Assembly: GCA_946482585.1 (NCBI GenBank)
Contig: CAMLSI010000057.1
Span: forward strand, 1 to 15,905
Length of the DNA stretch: 15,905 nt
Reading direction: 5' to 3'
DNA from: an uncultured Lysobacteraceae bacterium
Lineage (GTDB): Bacteria > Pseudomonadota > Gammaproteobacteria > Xanthomonadales > Rhodanobacteraceae
The translations under genes were made by a program, and so were the position numbers. A model generated the notes under the pieces. That model saw only the letters and a program-made list of their open reading frames with translations, had not been told where the DNA came from and did no database searches. Below are positions 8,022 to 14,620 of this stretch, one piece after another (position 1 is the first letter of the stretch; every line of letters starts with the position of its first letter).

Positions 8022-9074
8022 GTGAGTCACACCGTCACCCTGCAGGCCAGCGGCAAGCGCTTCACGGTAGAGCCCGGCGAAAGCGTGCTCGAAGCGGCAC
8101 AGCGCGCAGGTCTGGCCCTGCCCTATTCCTGCCTCGCCGGCGTCTGCGGCAGCTGCAAGGCCAGCCTCGTCGAGGGCGAAATCGCCTACCCGCGCAATCC
8201 ACCGGCGGCCCTGAGCGCCGGCGAACAGGCGCGGCACCAGGTGCTGCTGTGCCAGGCAGTGCCGGTCGGCGACGTCACCCTGCTCGCGCGCGAAGTCGCG
8301 TCCGTCGCGGACATGCCGCGACGCGTGCTCGCACTGAAAGTGCTGCACAAGAACCGCCTCGCCCCCGACGTGATGCAGCTGATCCTCCAGCCGCCGCGCG
8401 GCGAACGCCTGCGGCGCCTGGCCGGCCAGTATCTCGACGTGCTGCTGCCCGATGGCAAACGCCGCGCGTTCTCCATCGCGAACGCTCCCGAAGGCGATGC
8501 GACGATAGAACTCCATATCCGTCACGTCGCGGGCGGCGGCTTCACCGGTTTCGTCTTCGACGGACTCGAACCCGGCGCACTGCTGCGTATCGAAGGACCG
8601 CTCGGCACTTTCGTACCGCGCGAGGATTCGGAACGGCCGATGCTGTTCGTCGCCGGCGGCACGGGTTTCGCGCCGGTCAAGGCGCTGATCGAGCATTTCC
8701 AGCACCTGGGCACGCGCCGCGTCATGCGGCTCTACTGGGGGGCGCGCCGCGCCGACGAGCTGTACCAGGCACCGTTGCCGCTGCGCTGGGCGCAGCAGTG
8801 GCCGAACTTCCACTATGTGCCCGTGGTCTCCGATCCCGCGTTCAGCGACGGACTCCGCAGCGGCCTCGTGCACGAAGCCGTGATCGAGGATCATCCGGAC
8901 CTGTCGGGTTTCGACGTCTACATGAGCGGTCCGCCGGCGATGATCGATGCGGGCCGGCGCAGTTTCGTCGAGGCGGGGCTGGACGAAGATCGGCTGTACT
9001 ACGACAGTTTCGACTACGCACCCGACGTGCTGGCCGAAATCCTGCGCAACCGTGCCGGAATCCACGGACTATGA
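8022..9074 (+). CDS. AscD-like [2Fe-2S] ferredoxin-domain flavin reductase (CDP-6-deoxy-delta-3,4-glucoseen reductase-like)
   Basis: A 350-residue, three-part electron-transfer protein. The N-terminal plant-type ferredoxin domain carries C37, C42, C45 and C77 (CX4CX2C...C, in YSCLAGVCGSCK and LLCQ). The FAD-binding barrel shows RAFSIANAP (148-156) and GGFTGFVFDG. The NAD(P)-binding domain shows AGGTGFAPVKALIEHF (211-226) and YMSGPPAMI near 300. It should pass electrons from NAD(P)H through FAD to the iron-sulfur cluster and on to an unidentified oxygenase or reductase partner. The annotated AscD reaction is only the nearest named relative; no deoxysugar genes are nearby. The GTG at 8022 gives the family-typical MSHTVTLQ start; an in-frame ATG at 7986 would add 12 residues but would include the -10-like box. 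Its stop overlaps the next ATG. Confidence 0.88.
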   Translation: MSHTVTLQASGKRFTVEPGESVLEAAQRAGLALPYSCLAGVCGSCKASLVEGEIAYPRNPPAALSAGEQARHQVLLCQAVPVGDVTLLAREVASVADMPRRVLALKVLHKNRLAPDVMQLILQPPRGERLRRLAGQYLDVLLPDGKRRAFSIANAPEGDATIELHIRHVAGGGFTGFVFDGLEPGALLRIEGPLGTFVPREDSERPMLFVAGGTGFAPVKALIEHFQHLGTRRVMRLYWGARRADELYQAPLPLRWAQQWPNFHYVPVVSDPAFSDGLRSGLVHEAVIEDHPDLSGFDVYMSGPPAMIDAGRRSFVEAGLDEDRLYYDSFDYAPDVLAEILRNRAGIHGL

Positions 9075-9634
9075 AACGACTGGCCCTCCTCTGCCTGCTG
9101 TTCGCGCTGACCGCGCCGGCCCATGCCTTGCGCTGCGGTACGCGCGTCATCGACGACGGCGATCGCGACTTCGCCGTGCGCGAACGCTGCGGCGAACCGT
9201 TCTATATCGACCAGTTCACGAGCGTCAGCGTGCGCGGCGCCGATGGCCCCTACGAAACGCAGGTCGAGGACGTCTACGACGTCTGGTACTACAACTTCGG
9301 CCCGCGCAGGCTCATGGTCCGTCTGCTGTTCCTGAACGGACGTCTGCAGCGCGAGGAAACGCTGGGCTACGGCGTCACGACACTCGGCGACAGCTGCAAC
9401 CTCGATTCGCTCGCGTCCGGGACCAGCGCCGGCGAAATCGTTGCCTACTGCGGCCAGCCCGCCTCGCGCCGCAACCAGCGCCGCGCCACCGTGAATCGCG
9501 ACAACTTCGGCAACGAACGCTACACGCCGGTGCGCGTCGAGGAATGGACCTACGATCTCGGCGATTCGCGGCTGCTGCGCGTGCTCACCTTGCAGAACGG
9601 GCGGCTGCAGGGCGTCTCGGCCGAGGGCCGCTGA
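9071..9634 (+). CDS. Secreted DUF2845-domain protein with duplicated domain
   Basis: A 187-residue protein with a clear Sec signal peptide (basic MKR, hydrophobic core, likely cleavage after AHA at residue 19), so it is probably periplasmic. The mature part holds two related halves typical of DUF2845. The first has CGEPFYID (40-47), then an EDVYDVWYYNFG strand segment and LLFLNGRLQ. The second repeats this as CGQPASRR (127-134), VEEWTYDLG and VLTLQNGRLQ. Four mature cysteines (22, 40, 109, 127) could form two disulfides. The function of the family is unknown. The ATG overlaps the reductase stop (ATGA, 9071-9074), so the two are translationally coupled. Its end faces hemY. Confidence 0.85.
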   Translation: MKRLALLCLLFALTAPAHALRCGTRVIDDGDRDFAVRERCGEPFYIDQFTSVSVRGADGPYETQVEDVYDVWYYNFGPRRLMVRLLFLNGRLQREETLGYGVTTLGDSCNLDSLASGTSAGEIVAYCGQPASRRNQRRATVNRDNFGNERYTPVRVEEWTYDLGDSRLLRVLTLQNGRLQGVSAEGR

Positions 9635-9635
9635 A

Positions 9636-9673
9636 GTCCGCGCAGCGGACCGCCGCCGCCCGCGCAGCGGCGG
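9636..9673. terminator. Two adjacent GC hairpins between convergent genes (possible bidirectional terminator)
   Basis: Hairpin 1 is GTCCGC-gca-GCGGAC (9636-9650). Hairpin 2 pairs CCGCCGC (9653-9659) with GCGGCGG (9667-9673). The segment also contains an 11-base direct repeat CCGCGCAGCGG at 9638-9648 and 9660-9670. It lies between the stops of the DUF2845 gene and hemY. There is no T-tract on either strand, so intrinsic termination is uncertain. Confidence 0.4.
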
Positions 9674-9691
9674 AATCGGCGGCTCGCGACC

Positions 9692-10957
9692 TCAGCGCGA
9701 CAGATCCGGCAGCCGCGGCACCCCATGCTCACTGCGTTCCTCGATGACGGCGGCCGTCGTGTCGAGGCCGAGGCGCGGTGCCGATCCCGGCAGTGGTTCG
9801 GAGGCTTCGCCGCGCGCAAGACGCAACGCGTTGCGGTAGCAGTGTTCGGCGAGCGCATGGCTGCCCTCGCCTGCGTGGCAGTCGCCGAGCGCTTCCCAGG
9901 TGGCCGCGGTTTCGCTGATCGCGAGCGCGCGTTCGAGGTATTCGCGCGCCTTGCCCCAGAGCCGGCCGGCCACACAGAGGCGACCCAGCGCGACGAGCAG
10001 CACGACGCTGTTCGGATGCTGCCTGAGCCAGCCTTCGGCCTGGCGCAGGCGCGCGCCGGTGTCGGCACCCGCGAGTTCGGCATAGGCCTGCACCACGGGT
10101 TCGGACCAGTCTTTGCGCAGATAGCCTTCGATCTCGCTCATGCCGGACAGCGGTTGACCGAGTGCGGCGACCCGCCGCGCGTAGGCCGCGAGCGCGGCCG
10201 GTACGCGACGCTGCGCGCGCGAAAGCTGAGCCCACTGCGCGTTGAGCCCGTCGGCACTGCGCTGTGCCGCGAGCGCGGCAGCGAGCACGCGCGCTTCGAG
10301 CGCCGCGAACGTCGCCGGCGGCAACGCCTGGGTTCGTGCGAGCGGCACCAGCGCGTTCGTCGCGGCGACGACGTCGCCGGTCGCGAGCGCGGCTTCGATG
10401 AATTCGACCCAGGCCGCCGGCACCAGTGTCGCCGTGCGCGCTTCGCCGGCGAGCAGGCGATAGGCCTCGGCGTGCTCGCCGCGTTCGCGCTTGAGCCGCG
10501 CGCGCAGTGCGAGCGCGGCGCCGGGCGCGGTTTCCGCGGCTTCGTCGAGCGCCGCGTCGGCACGTGCGATCTCGCCGAGCGCCAGCGCGGCGCGCGCGGT
10601 CGCGAGCATCGCCGGGGCGCGCAGTTCGCGGTACTGGGTTGCGCGCGCGAGTTCCTTTTCGGCGCGCAGATAACGTCCTTCGGCGAGCGCGACGAGACCG
10701 TTCGCCAGGCGCTCGCGGCTCTTCTTGCGCACGCGGCGGAACCAGAGCCGCAGCGGCCAGCGCGCGAGGCGCCAGATCACGCCGACGAGCGCCCACAGCA
10801 CGACGAGCGCGACCACGGCCACGATCGCGGTCGTTTCGTAGTGGGTATTGCCGAGCCGTACGAGCACGTAGCCCGGATCGCTGGCCAGCCAGTGGTAGCC
10901 GACCGCGGCCGCGAGCATAGCGACGACGAGCAGCAGTCCCGCGAGCCAGTACCTCAT
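9692..10957 (-). CDS. hemY: HemY-like heme-biosynthesis-associated TPR membrane protein
   Basis: A 421-residue protein. Two N-terminal membrane helices (about 4-24 and 43-66, ending in a basic RLARWPLRLWFRRVRKK stretch) make up the HemY N-terminal domain. The rest is helical TPR repeats with LAEGRYLRAEKELARA at about 91-106, and later YLERALAISETAATWEALG, probably on the periplasmic face. Gammaproteobacterial HemY is an inner-membrane protein encoded with hemD and hemX; its exact role in tetrapyrrole synthesis is unsettled, and it is not the protoporphyrinogen oxidase that shares the name in Bacillus. The ATG at 10957 overlaps the hemX stop (ATGA), which supports both the start and coupling. 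It is the last gene of the hemDXY unit. Confidence 0.9.
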   Translation of the reverse strand: MRYWLAGLLLVVAMLAAAVGYHWLASDPGYVLVRLGNTHYETTAIVAVVALVVLWALVGVIWRLARWPLRLWFRRVRKKSRERLANGLVALAEGRYLRAEKELARATQYRELRAPAMLATARAALALGEIARADAALDEAAETAPGAALALRARLKRERGEHAEAYRLLAGEARTATLVPAAWVEFIEAALATGDVVAATNALVPLARTQALPPATFAALEARVLAAALAAQRSADGLNAQWAQLSRAQRRVPAALAAYARRVAALGQPLSGMSEIEGYLRKDWSEPVVQAYAELAGADTGARLRQAEGWLRQHPNSVVLLVALGRLCVAGRLWGKAREYLERALAISETAATWEALGDCHAGEGSHALAEHCYRNALRLARGEASEPLPGSAPRLGLDTTAAVIEERSEHGVPRLPDLSR

Positions 10958-12039
10958 GTGCCCGACGTCCCGTCGGCGCGCGCCGGCGAAGCCTGCAGTC
11001 CCTGCGCCGTACGCAGGTTGCGCAGTTCCTTCAGGGTCGCGCCGAGCGCCGGCGGTGGTACGGTCGGCGCGGTCATCGTGCGCAGGCGGCGAATGCTTTC
11101 GAGCGCATCGGCCACGGCGGTGTCATTCGCGGCGAAACCGTCCTTGAGCTGCGCCTGCGCGCGATCGAGCGCGGCGTCGAGCGCCGGTTCGTTGCGCTCG
11201 AGCAGCGCGAGCTCGGCAGCACGGAGCTCCAGGCCGACGTAGTTGCGCAGCAATGCCGGATCGGCAACCGCCGCGCCGCCGGGTCCGGCACGCGTGATGC
11301 GCACGAACTGGCCGAGCACGCGCCACAGCTTGGTATCGCTTGCGGCGGACTGCCGGTCGAGCGCCGCGGCCAGCGGCAGGCGCGCGACCTGCGTGCGCAA
11401 CGCCCCGAATTCGCTCAGTGCCGCGGCTTCGCCGGGTTGATTCATCTGGTCGAGGCTGCGCAACTCGACCGCGAGCGTTTCGCGCACGGTCGCGAATGCC
11501 GGATCCTGCAGCGCGGCGAGCGCGCTGTCGGCGATGCGATAGGCGCGTGCCGCGGCGGCGGCATCGTGGAACAGTTCGAAACGCTGCTGCGCGAGCAGCA
11601 GCACCATCTCGGCCTCGTTCAGCAACAATGCGTCGCGGCCCGAGAGGCGCTTGTCGGCGAGATTGGAGATCGCGTCCTCGAGCACGCGGGCGCGCTCGGA
11701 CACGCCGAGCACTTCCTCGCGCAGGGTCTTGTTGATGTTTTCGCTGTCGGCGAGACGCTGCCGCAGCAGTTCGCGTTCGCGCCGGTCGAGTTCGACGGCG
11801 CGACGCAATCCGTCGATGTCGGTGCGGGCCAGCGCGATGTCGGTCGCGACCGCGGTACCGGCGGCGTCATCGGCGGCGGCGCGCCACCAGGCGATGCCGC
11901 CGATCGCGACGGCGGCGACGGCAAGGGCGAGAGCGGTGCCGGCAAGCGGCGAGCGGCGGGCCGGCGCGGGCGCGGCCGGCGGCAGGGCCGGCGCGGGGGA
12001 CGGCGCCGGCGCAGCGGTATCGGGCGTATCCATGTCCAT
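10954..12039 (-). CDS. hemX: HemX-like uroporphyrinogen-III C-methyltransferase family membrane protein
   Basis: A 361-residue protein. Residues 1 to about 30 are a Pro/Ala-rich cytoplasmic tail, followed by one membrane helix (about 33-52). A coiled-coil stretch with heptad-like leucines (DIDGLRRAVELDRRERELLR, about 73-92 and on to about 125) precedes a helical periplasmic domain containing LNEAEMVLLLAQQRFELF. This is the usual HemX layout. The family is often labelled as uroporphyrinogen-III methyltransferase, but no SAM-binding motifs are visible, so I expect a structural or accessory role in heme synthesis. The start chosen is the ATG at 12039, with a second ATG at 12033; neither has a clear Shine-Dalgarno. 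The longer open frame runs back into hemD. It lies 67 bases after hemD and overlaps hemY. Confidence 0.88.
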   Translation of the reverse strand: MDMDTPDTAAPAPSPAPALPPAAPAPARRSPLAGTALALAVAAVAIGGIAWWRAAADDAAGTAVATDIALARTDIDGLRRAVELDRRERELLRQRLADSENINKTLREEVLGVSERARVLEDAISNLADKRLSGRDALLLNEAEMVLLLAQQRFELFHDAAAAARAYRIADSALAALQDPAFATVRETLAVELRSLDQMNQPGEAAALSEFGALRTQVARLPLAAALDRQSAASDTKLWRVLGQFVRITRAGPGGAAVADPALLRNYVGLELRAAELALLERNEPALDAALDRAQAQLKDGFAANDTAVADALESIRRLRTMTAPTVPPPALGATLKELRNLRTAQGLQASPARADGTSGT

Positions 12040-12106
12040 GGGCCAATCGTACCGAAGAACCGTGCTCCGGGTCAGGCGACGATGGTCTCCGGCGCTTTCA
12101 TCCTCG

Positions 12107-12886
12107 TTACAAGCGGTGTCGCGCGAGCGCGCGTTCGCAGGCGTCGGCGAGGTCGGCCGCCAGCGCCGATTCCGCCACATGTATACGTGTAAATCCGTGT
12201 TCGCGCGCGAGGGCCGCGAGCCGGCCGCTGCTGACCACCAGTTCGCCGGCGCGCAACGCCAGCACGAGGCCGGCCGGCAACGCCGTCGCGATGCGCGCGA
12301 GCGATTGCGCGCTGCTGACGACGACGAGCAGCGGCCGCGGCGCCGTCTCGAGCCGGGCATAGTGCAGCCGGGTCCAGCGCGGCGGCGCGCGCCGGTAGAC
12401 CTCGACCGCGGCGACGCGCGCGCCGCGCCGGCGCAGGGTCGCCGGCAAGGTGTCGCGGCCGCCTGCCGCGCCGACCACGGCCCAGGACTGGCCGCGCACA
12501 CCACGCAGGGCCGCTTCGGCGAGCAGCCCCTCGCTGTCCTGCCGCGCGCGCGGACGCACGACCTCGGCCACGCCCCGGCGGCGCAACGCGGCCGCCGTCG
12601 CATCGCCGACGGCGCAGACCTGCAGCCGCCGCGGCAACCGCCATTGCGGCAGCAGCCGCCAGGCCTGGCGCACGGCGGCGGGGCTGACGAACACGAGACC
12701 ATCGCCGCACGCGGCTGCGCGCAGCGCGGCCCGTGCCGCCGTGGTGTCGTCGACCGCCTGCAGGCGCTGTCCCGGCAGCGAGACGATGGTATCGGCGCCG
12801 CGCCGTCGCAGCAGCCGGGCCAGCCCGTCGCCGCTTCCGGACGCCCGCGTATTGATCACGCTCGCGCCGGCCAGCGGTGCCGTCAG
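12107..12886 (-). CDS. hemD: Uroporphyrinogen-III synthase HemD
   Basis: About 250-280 residues depending on the start. HemD closes and inverts ring D of hydroxymethylbilane to give uroporphyrinogen III, the branch point to heme and siroheme. Recognisable blocks are VINTRASGSGDGLARLLRRRGA at the N-terminus, GLVFVSPAAVRQAW, VCAVGDATAAALRRRGV mid-protein, and VVVSSAQSLARI in the second lobe. The start is uncertain because no in-frame ATG lies near the domain. I place it at the CTG at 12886, giving 259 residues beginning xTAPLAGASV, since PLAG just before the first strand is common in the family. Alternatives are GTG at 12859 (250 residues) or GTG at 12958 (283 residues). hemX and hemY follow; hemC is not adjacent. 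Confidence 0.82.
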   Translation of the reverse strand: MTAPLAGASVINTRASGSGDGLARLLRRRGADTIVSLPGQRLQAVDDTTAARAALRAAACGDGLVFVSPAAVRQAWRLLPQWRLPRRLQVCAVGDATAAALRRRGVAEVVRPRARQDSEGLLAEAALRGVRGQSWAVVGAAGGRDTLPATLRRRGARVAAVEVYRRAPPRWTRLHYARLETAPRPLLVVVSSAQSLARIATALPAGLVLALRAGELVVSSGRLAALAREHGFTRIHVAESALAADLADACERALARHRL

Positions 12887-12995
12887 CGTCGCCGCGGTCC
12901 GCGACGCCGCTCCGGTTTCGAGGCCAAATGCCTTGCCCGCGCCGTCGCCGCGTGGCACCGTGCGCGCCCTGTTCGACCTGCTAGCCGTTGTGTCC

Positions 12996-13472
12996 ATGAC
13001 CGATGCCCCGATCCGCGCGCTGGAGCGCGAAATCCTCGACGACATACCGTTGGCCCGGGCGATGCAGCTGCAGATCGCCGCGTGCGGCCCCGACGGCCTG
13101 ACCCTGCTGGCGCCGCTGGCACCGAACATCAATGACAAAGGCTGCGCTTTCGGCGGCAGTTTGGCCAGTCTGCTGACCCTGTCCTGCTGGGCACTGGTAG
13201 TGCTGCGGCTGCGTGCGATCGGCGAGGACTGTGATGTCTACGTGCAGGATTCGCAGCTGCGCTACCTCGCACCGGTCTGGGGGGAGATCCGCGCCGAATC
13301 GCGACTCGCCGACGGTGAGAGCTGGGATGCGTTCTTCGCGATGGTCGGCGCGCGCGGCAAGGGTCGCCTGCGCATCGTCGCCAGCGTCGCCGACGACAGC
13401 GGAAAACCCGCGACGACGCTCGAGGCGCGCTTCGTCGCGCTGCGTCGCGAAGCGAAATCGAGCGCCGCCTGA
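12996..13472 (+). CDS. YiiD C-terminal-domain-like thioesterase (hotdog fold)
   Basis: A 158-residue protein matching the YiiD_C putative thioesterase family. The hotdog core has PNINDKGCAFGGSLASLLTL (43-62), where relatives carry an N-H-x-T-x-FGGSL-type segment, then a second strand pair with VYVQDSQLRYLAPV and RGKGRLRIVASV. No acetyltransferase domain is attached, unlike E. coli YiiD. It probably hydrolyses or binds an acyl thioester; the substrate is unknown. The start is the ATG at 12996; the frame is open upstream but that part lies antisense inside hemD. It is transcribed divergently from hemD, and no clear promoter or Shine-Dalgarno is visible. Confidence 0.8.
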   Translation: MTDAPIRALEREILDDIPLARAMQLQIAACGPDGLTLLAPLAPNINDKGCAFGGSLASLLTLSCWALVVLRLRAIGEDCDVYVQDSQLRYLAPVWGEIRAESRLADGESWDAFFAMVGARGKGRLRIVASVADDSGKPATTLEARFVALRREAKSSAA

Positions 13473-13516
13473 ACGCCTGCATCGGCCGCGAGGCTGATTC
13501 CGCCGCCGGCTTGCTG

Positions 13517-13522
13517 CACAAT
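13517..13522 (+). promoter_or_regulatory. Candidate -10 box upstream of the secreted hypothetical gene
   Basis: CACAAT followed by CCGG, ending 30 bases before the ATG at 13553, in the 80-base gap after the thioesterase gene. It fits the set of similar boxes elsewhere in the window; no -35 match is evident. Confidence 0.3.
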
Positions 13523-13552
13523 CCGGGCTGTTTGCGTTGACGGAGCCGTCCG

Positions 13553-13972
13553 ATGCGTCGCTGGCTGTTGCTACCGTTGTTGCTGCTGTGCCTCGTCGTG
13601 GGCACGGCCGAAGCCCGCAGCAAGAAAGACAAGGCGATGGACCAGGTCCTGCTCGACTATGCGGCCACCTTGCGCTGGGGCGGCTTCGAGCAGGCCATCG
13701 CGTTCATCGATCCGGCCGTGCGCCTGGCCAAACCGATTCCCTCGATCGACCTCAACCGGTACCGGCAGGTCCGCGTCAGTTATTACCACCCGCAATCGCC
13801 GGTGACGGTCAGCAAGACCGAGATCCAGGTGCTCGCCGAGATCGGCATCATCAACAACCACAATCAGAGCGAGCGCAGCATCATCGACCGCCAGACCTGG
13901 CGCTGGGACGAGAAGCAGAAGCGCTGGTGGCTCATGAGCGGCCTGCCGACCATCACGACCAAGTCGGACTGA
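13553..13972 (+). CDS. Secreted hypothetical protein
   Basis: A 139-residue protein with a Sec signal peptide: MRRW, a leucine-rich core, likely cleavage after AEA at residue 21. It is probably exported to the periplasm. The mature protein begins with a Lys-rich stretch (RSKKDK). It continues as mixed helix and strand with DYAATLRWGGFEQAIAFID (35-53), YRQVRVSYYHPQSP and a Trp-rich end (QTWRWDEKQKRWWLMSGLP). The helix-then-sheet order would fit an NTF2-like or DUF4440-like fold, but I do not recognise the family and assign no function. A GGAG Shine-Dalgarno at 13541-13544 lies eight bases before the ATG, supporting the start. A strong hairpin follows the stop at once. Confidence 0.78.
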   Translation: MRRWLLLPLLLLCLVVGTAEARSKKDKAMDQVLLDYAATLRWGGFEQAIAFIDPAVRLAKPIPSIDLNRYRQVRVSYYHPQSPVTVSKTEIQVLAEIGIINNHNQSERSIIDRQTWRWDEKQKRWWLMSGLPTITTKSD

Positions 13973-13973
13973 C

Positions 13974-14002
13974 GGCCCCGCGCCGGCTAGGCGCGGCGGG
14001 CC
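13974..14002 (+). terminator. Strong GC hairpin immediately after the secreted hypothetical gene, no T-tract
   Basis: GGCCC-CGCGCC (13974-13984) pairs with GGCGCG-(GC bulge)-GGGCC (13990-14002) around a GGCTA loop: 11 bp with a two-base bulge. It begins one base after the stop codon. Its position suggests a terminator or 3'-end stabiliser, but no T run follows. Confidence 0.45.
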
Positions 14003-14010
14003 GCGTCGCC

Positions 14011-14016
14011 GATAAT
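14011..14016 (+). promoter_or_regulatory. Candidate -10 box for the rhodanese gene
   Basis: GATAAT (5 of 6 to TATAAT) followed by CGCG, ending 32 bases before the ATG at 14049 and just after the preceding hairpin. No convincing -35. It is one of the two best members of the repeated -10-like box set in this window. Confidence 0.45.
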
Positions 14017-14048
14017 CGCGGCCCCTCCGCGTCCCGGCTCCGGCCCTC

Positions 14049-14492
14049 ATGTCCGAATTTCTGCAACGACTGCCCGAGTTCATGGGCAACCACCCGATTC
14101 TTTCGCTGTTGTTCATCGGCGTCGTCATCGCCGTCATCGCGAACGAATCCACGCGCTGGTTCCGCGGCTACAAGGAACTGACGCCGGCCGAACTCACGCG
14201 GCTGATCAACGGCGAAAACGCGCTCGTCGTGGACGTTTCGCCGCCGGCCGACTACGAGAAAGGCCACGTGCCGACCGCGAAGAACGTCGCGATGGCGCAG
14301 TTCGATCCCGAACACAAGGACCTCGGCAAGGTGAAAGACCGGCCCGTCGCCGTGATCTGCCGCACGGGCCAGACCTCGGCCGGCGCCGCCTCGCGCCTGG
14401 TCAAGGCCGGCTTCAAGCGCGTCTACACCCTGGCCGGCGGCACGGCTGCCTGGACCGCCGCAGACTTGCCGCTGCACAAGGGCCGCAAGTAG
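14049..14492 (+). CDS. Membrane-anchored rhodanese-like sulfurtransferase (YibN type)
   Basis: A 147-residue protein. One N-terminal membrane helix (about 16-32, HPILSLLFIGVVIAVIA) is followed by a single rhodanese domain (about 41-140), as in E. coli YibN. The active-site loop is C104-RTGQTS (VICRTGQTSAG), so the sulfur-accepting cysteine is present. The first conserved motif reads VVDVSPPADYEKGHVP (61-76), where most relatives have DVR; here the arginine is replaced by S64. The domain probably faces the cytoplasm. It likely moves persulfide sulfur or handles a thiol redox step; the acceptor is unknown. The ATG at 14049 has no clear Shine-Dalgarno. It follows the secreted hypothetical gene by 76 bases containing a hairpin and a -10-like box, so it is probably transcribed separately. 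Confidence 0.9.
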   Translation: MSEFLQRLPEFMGNHPILSLLFIGVVIAVIANESTRWFRGYKELTPAELTRLINGENALVVDVSPPADYEKGHVPTAKNVAMAQFDPEHKDLGKVKDRPVAVICRTGQTSAGAASRLVKAGFKRVYTLAGGTAAWTAADLPLHKGRK

Positions 14493-14568
14493 GACGACGT
14501 ACCGGCCGACGATCGCCGCCGCTCGGCGCCATCGCGCGCGGCGACGCACCCGCCCTGCCCGCGGCATC

Positions 14569-14594
14569 GCCGTACCGCAGGTTTGCGGCACGGC
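14569..14594 (+). other. Near-perfect 11-bp hairpin between the rhodanese and ABC-type membrane genes
   Basis: GCCGTACCGCA (14569-14579) and TGCGGCACGGC (14584-14594) pair at 10 of 11 positions (one A-C mismatch) around a GGTT loop. It ends 26 bases before the ATG at 14621. No T-tract follows, so it could be an inefficient terminator for the rhodanese gene or a leader structure of the next gene. Confidence 0.45.
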
Positions 14595-14620
14595 ACCGCA
14601 CCCACGCAAGGACGCGCCGC

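Noticed and set aside
7890..9065. 391-residue minus-strand open frame opposite the flavin reductase
   Set aside because: No domains; the + strand carries the ferredoxin cysteines and the FAD and NAD motifs.
9725..11242. 505-residue + strand open frame opposite hemY/hemX
   Set aside because: Antisense shadow, Arg/Glu/Ala-rich, no motifs; HemY and HemX are clear on the other strand.
13571..14609. Minus-strand open frames opposite the secreted hypothetical and rhodanese genes
   Set aside because: They overlap genes with signal peptide, membrane helix and active-site motifs, and their own translations are low-complexity Arg/Gly/Ala.
14493..14620. Possible small gene or ATPase remnant between the rhodanese and ABC-type genes
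   Set aside because: No start with Shine-Dalgarno and no Walker motifs; the gap is explained by a hairpin and the leader of the next gene.
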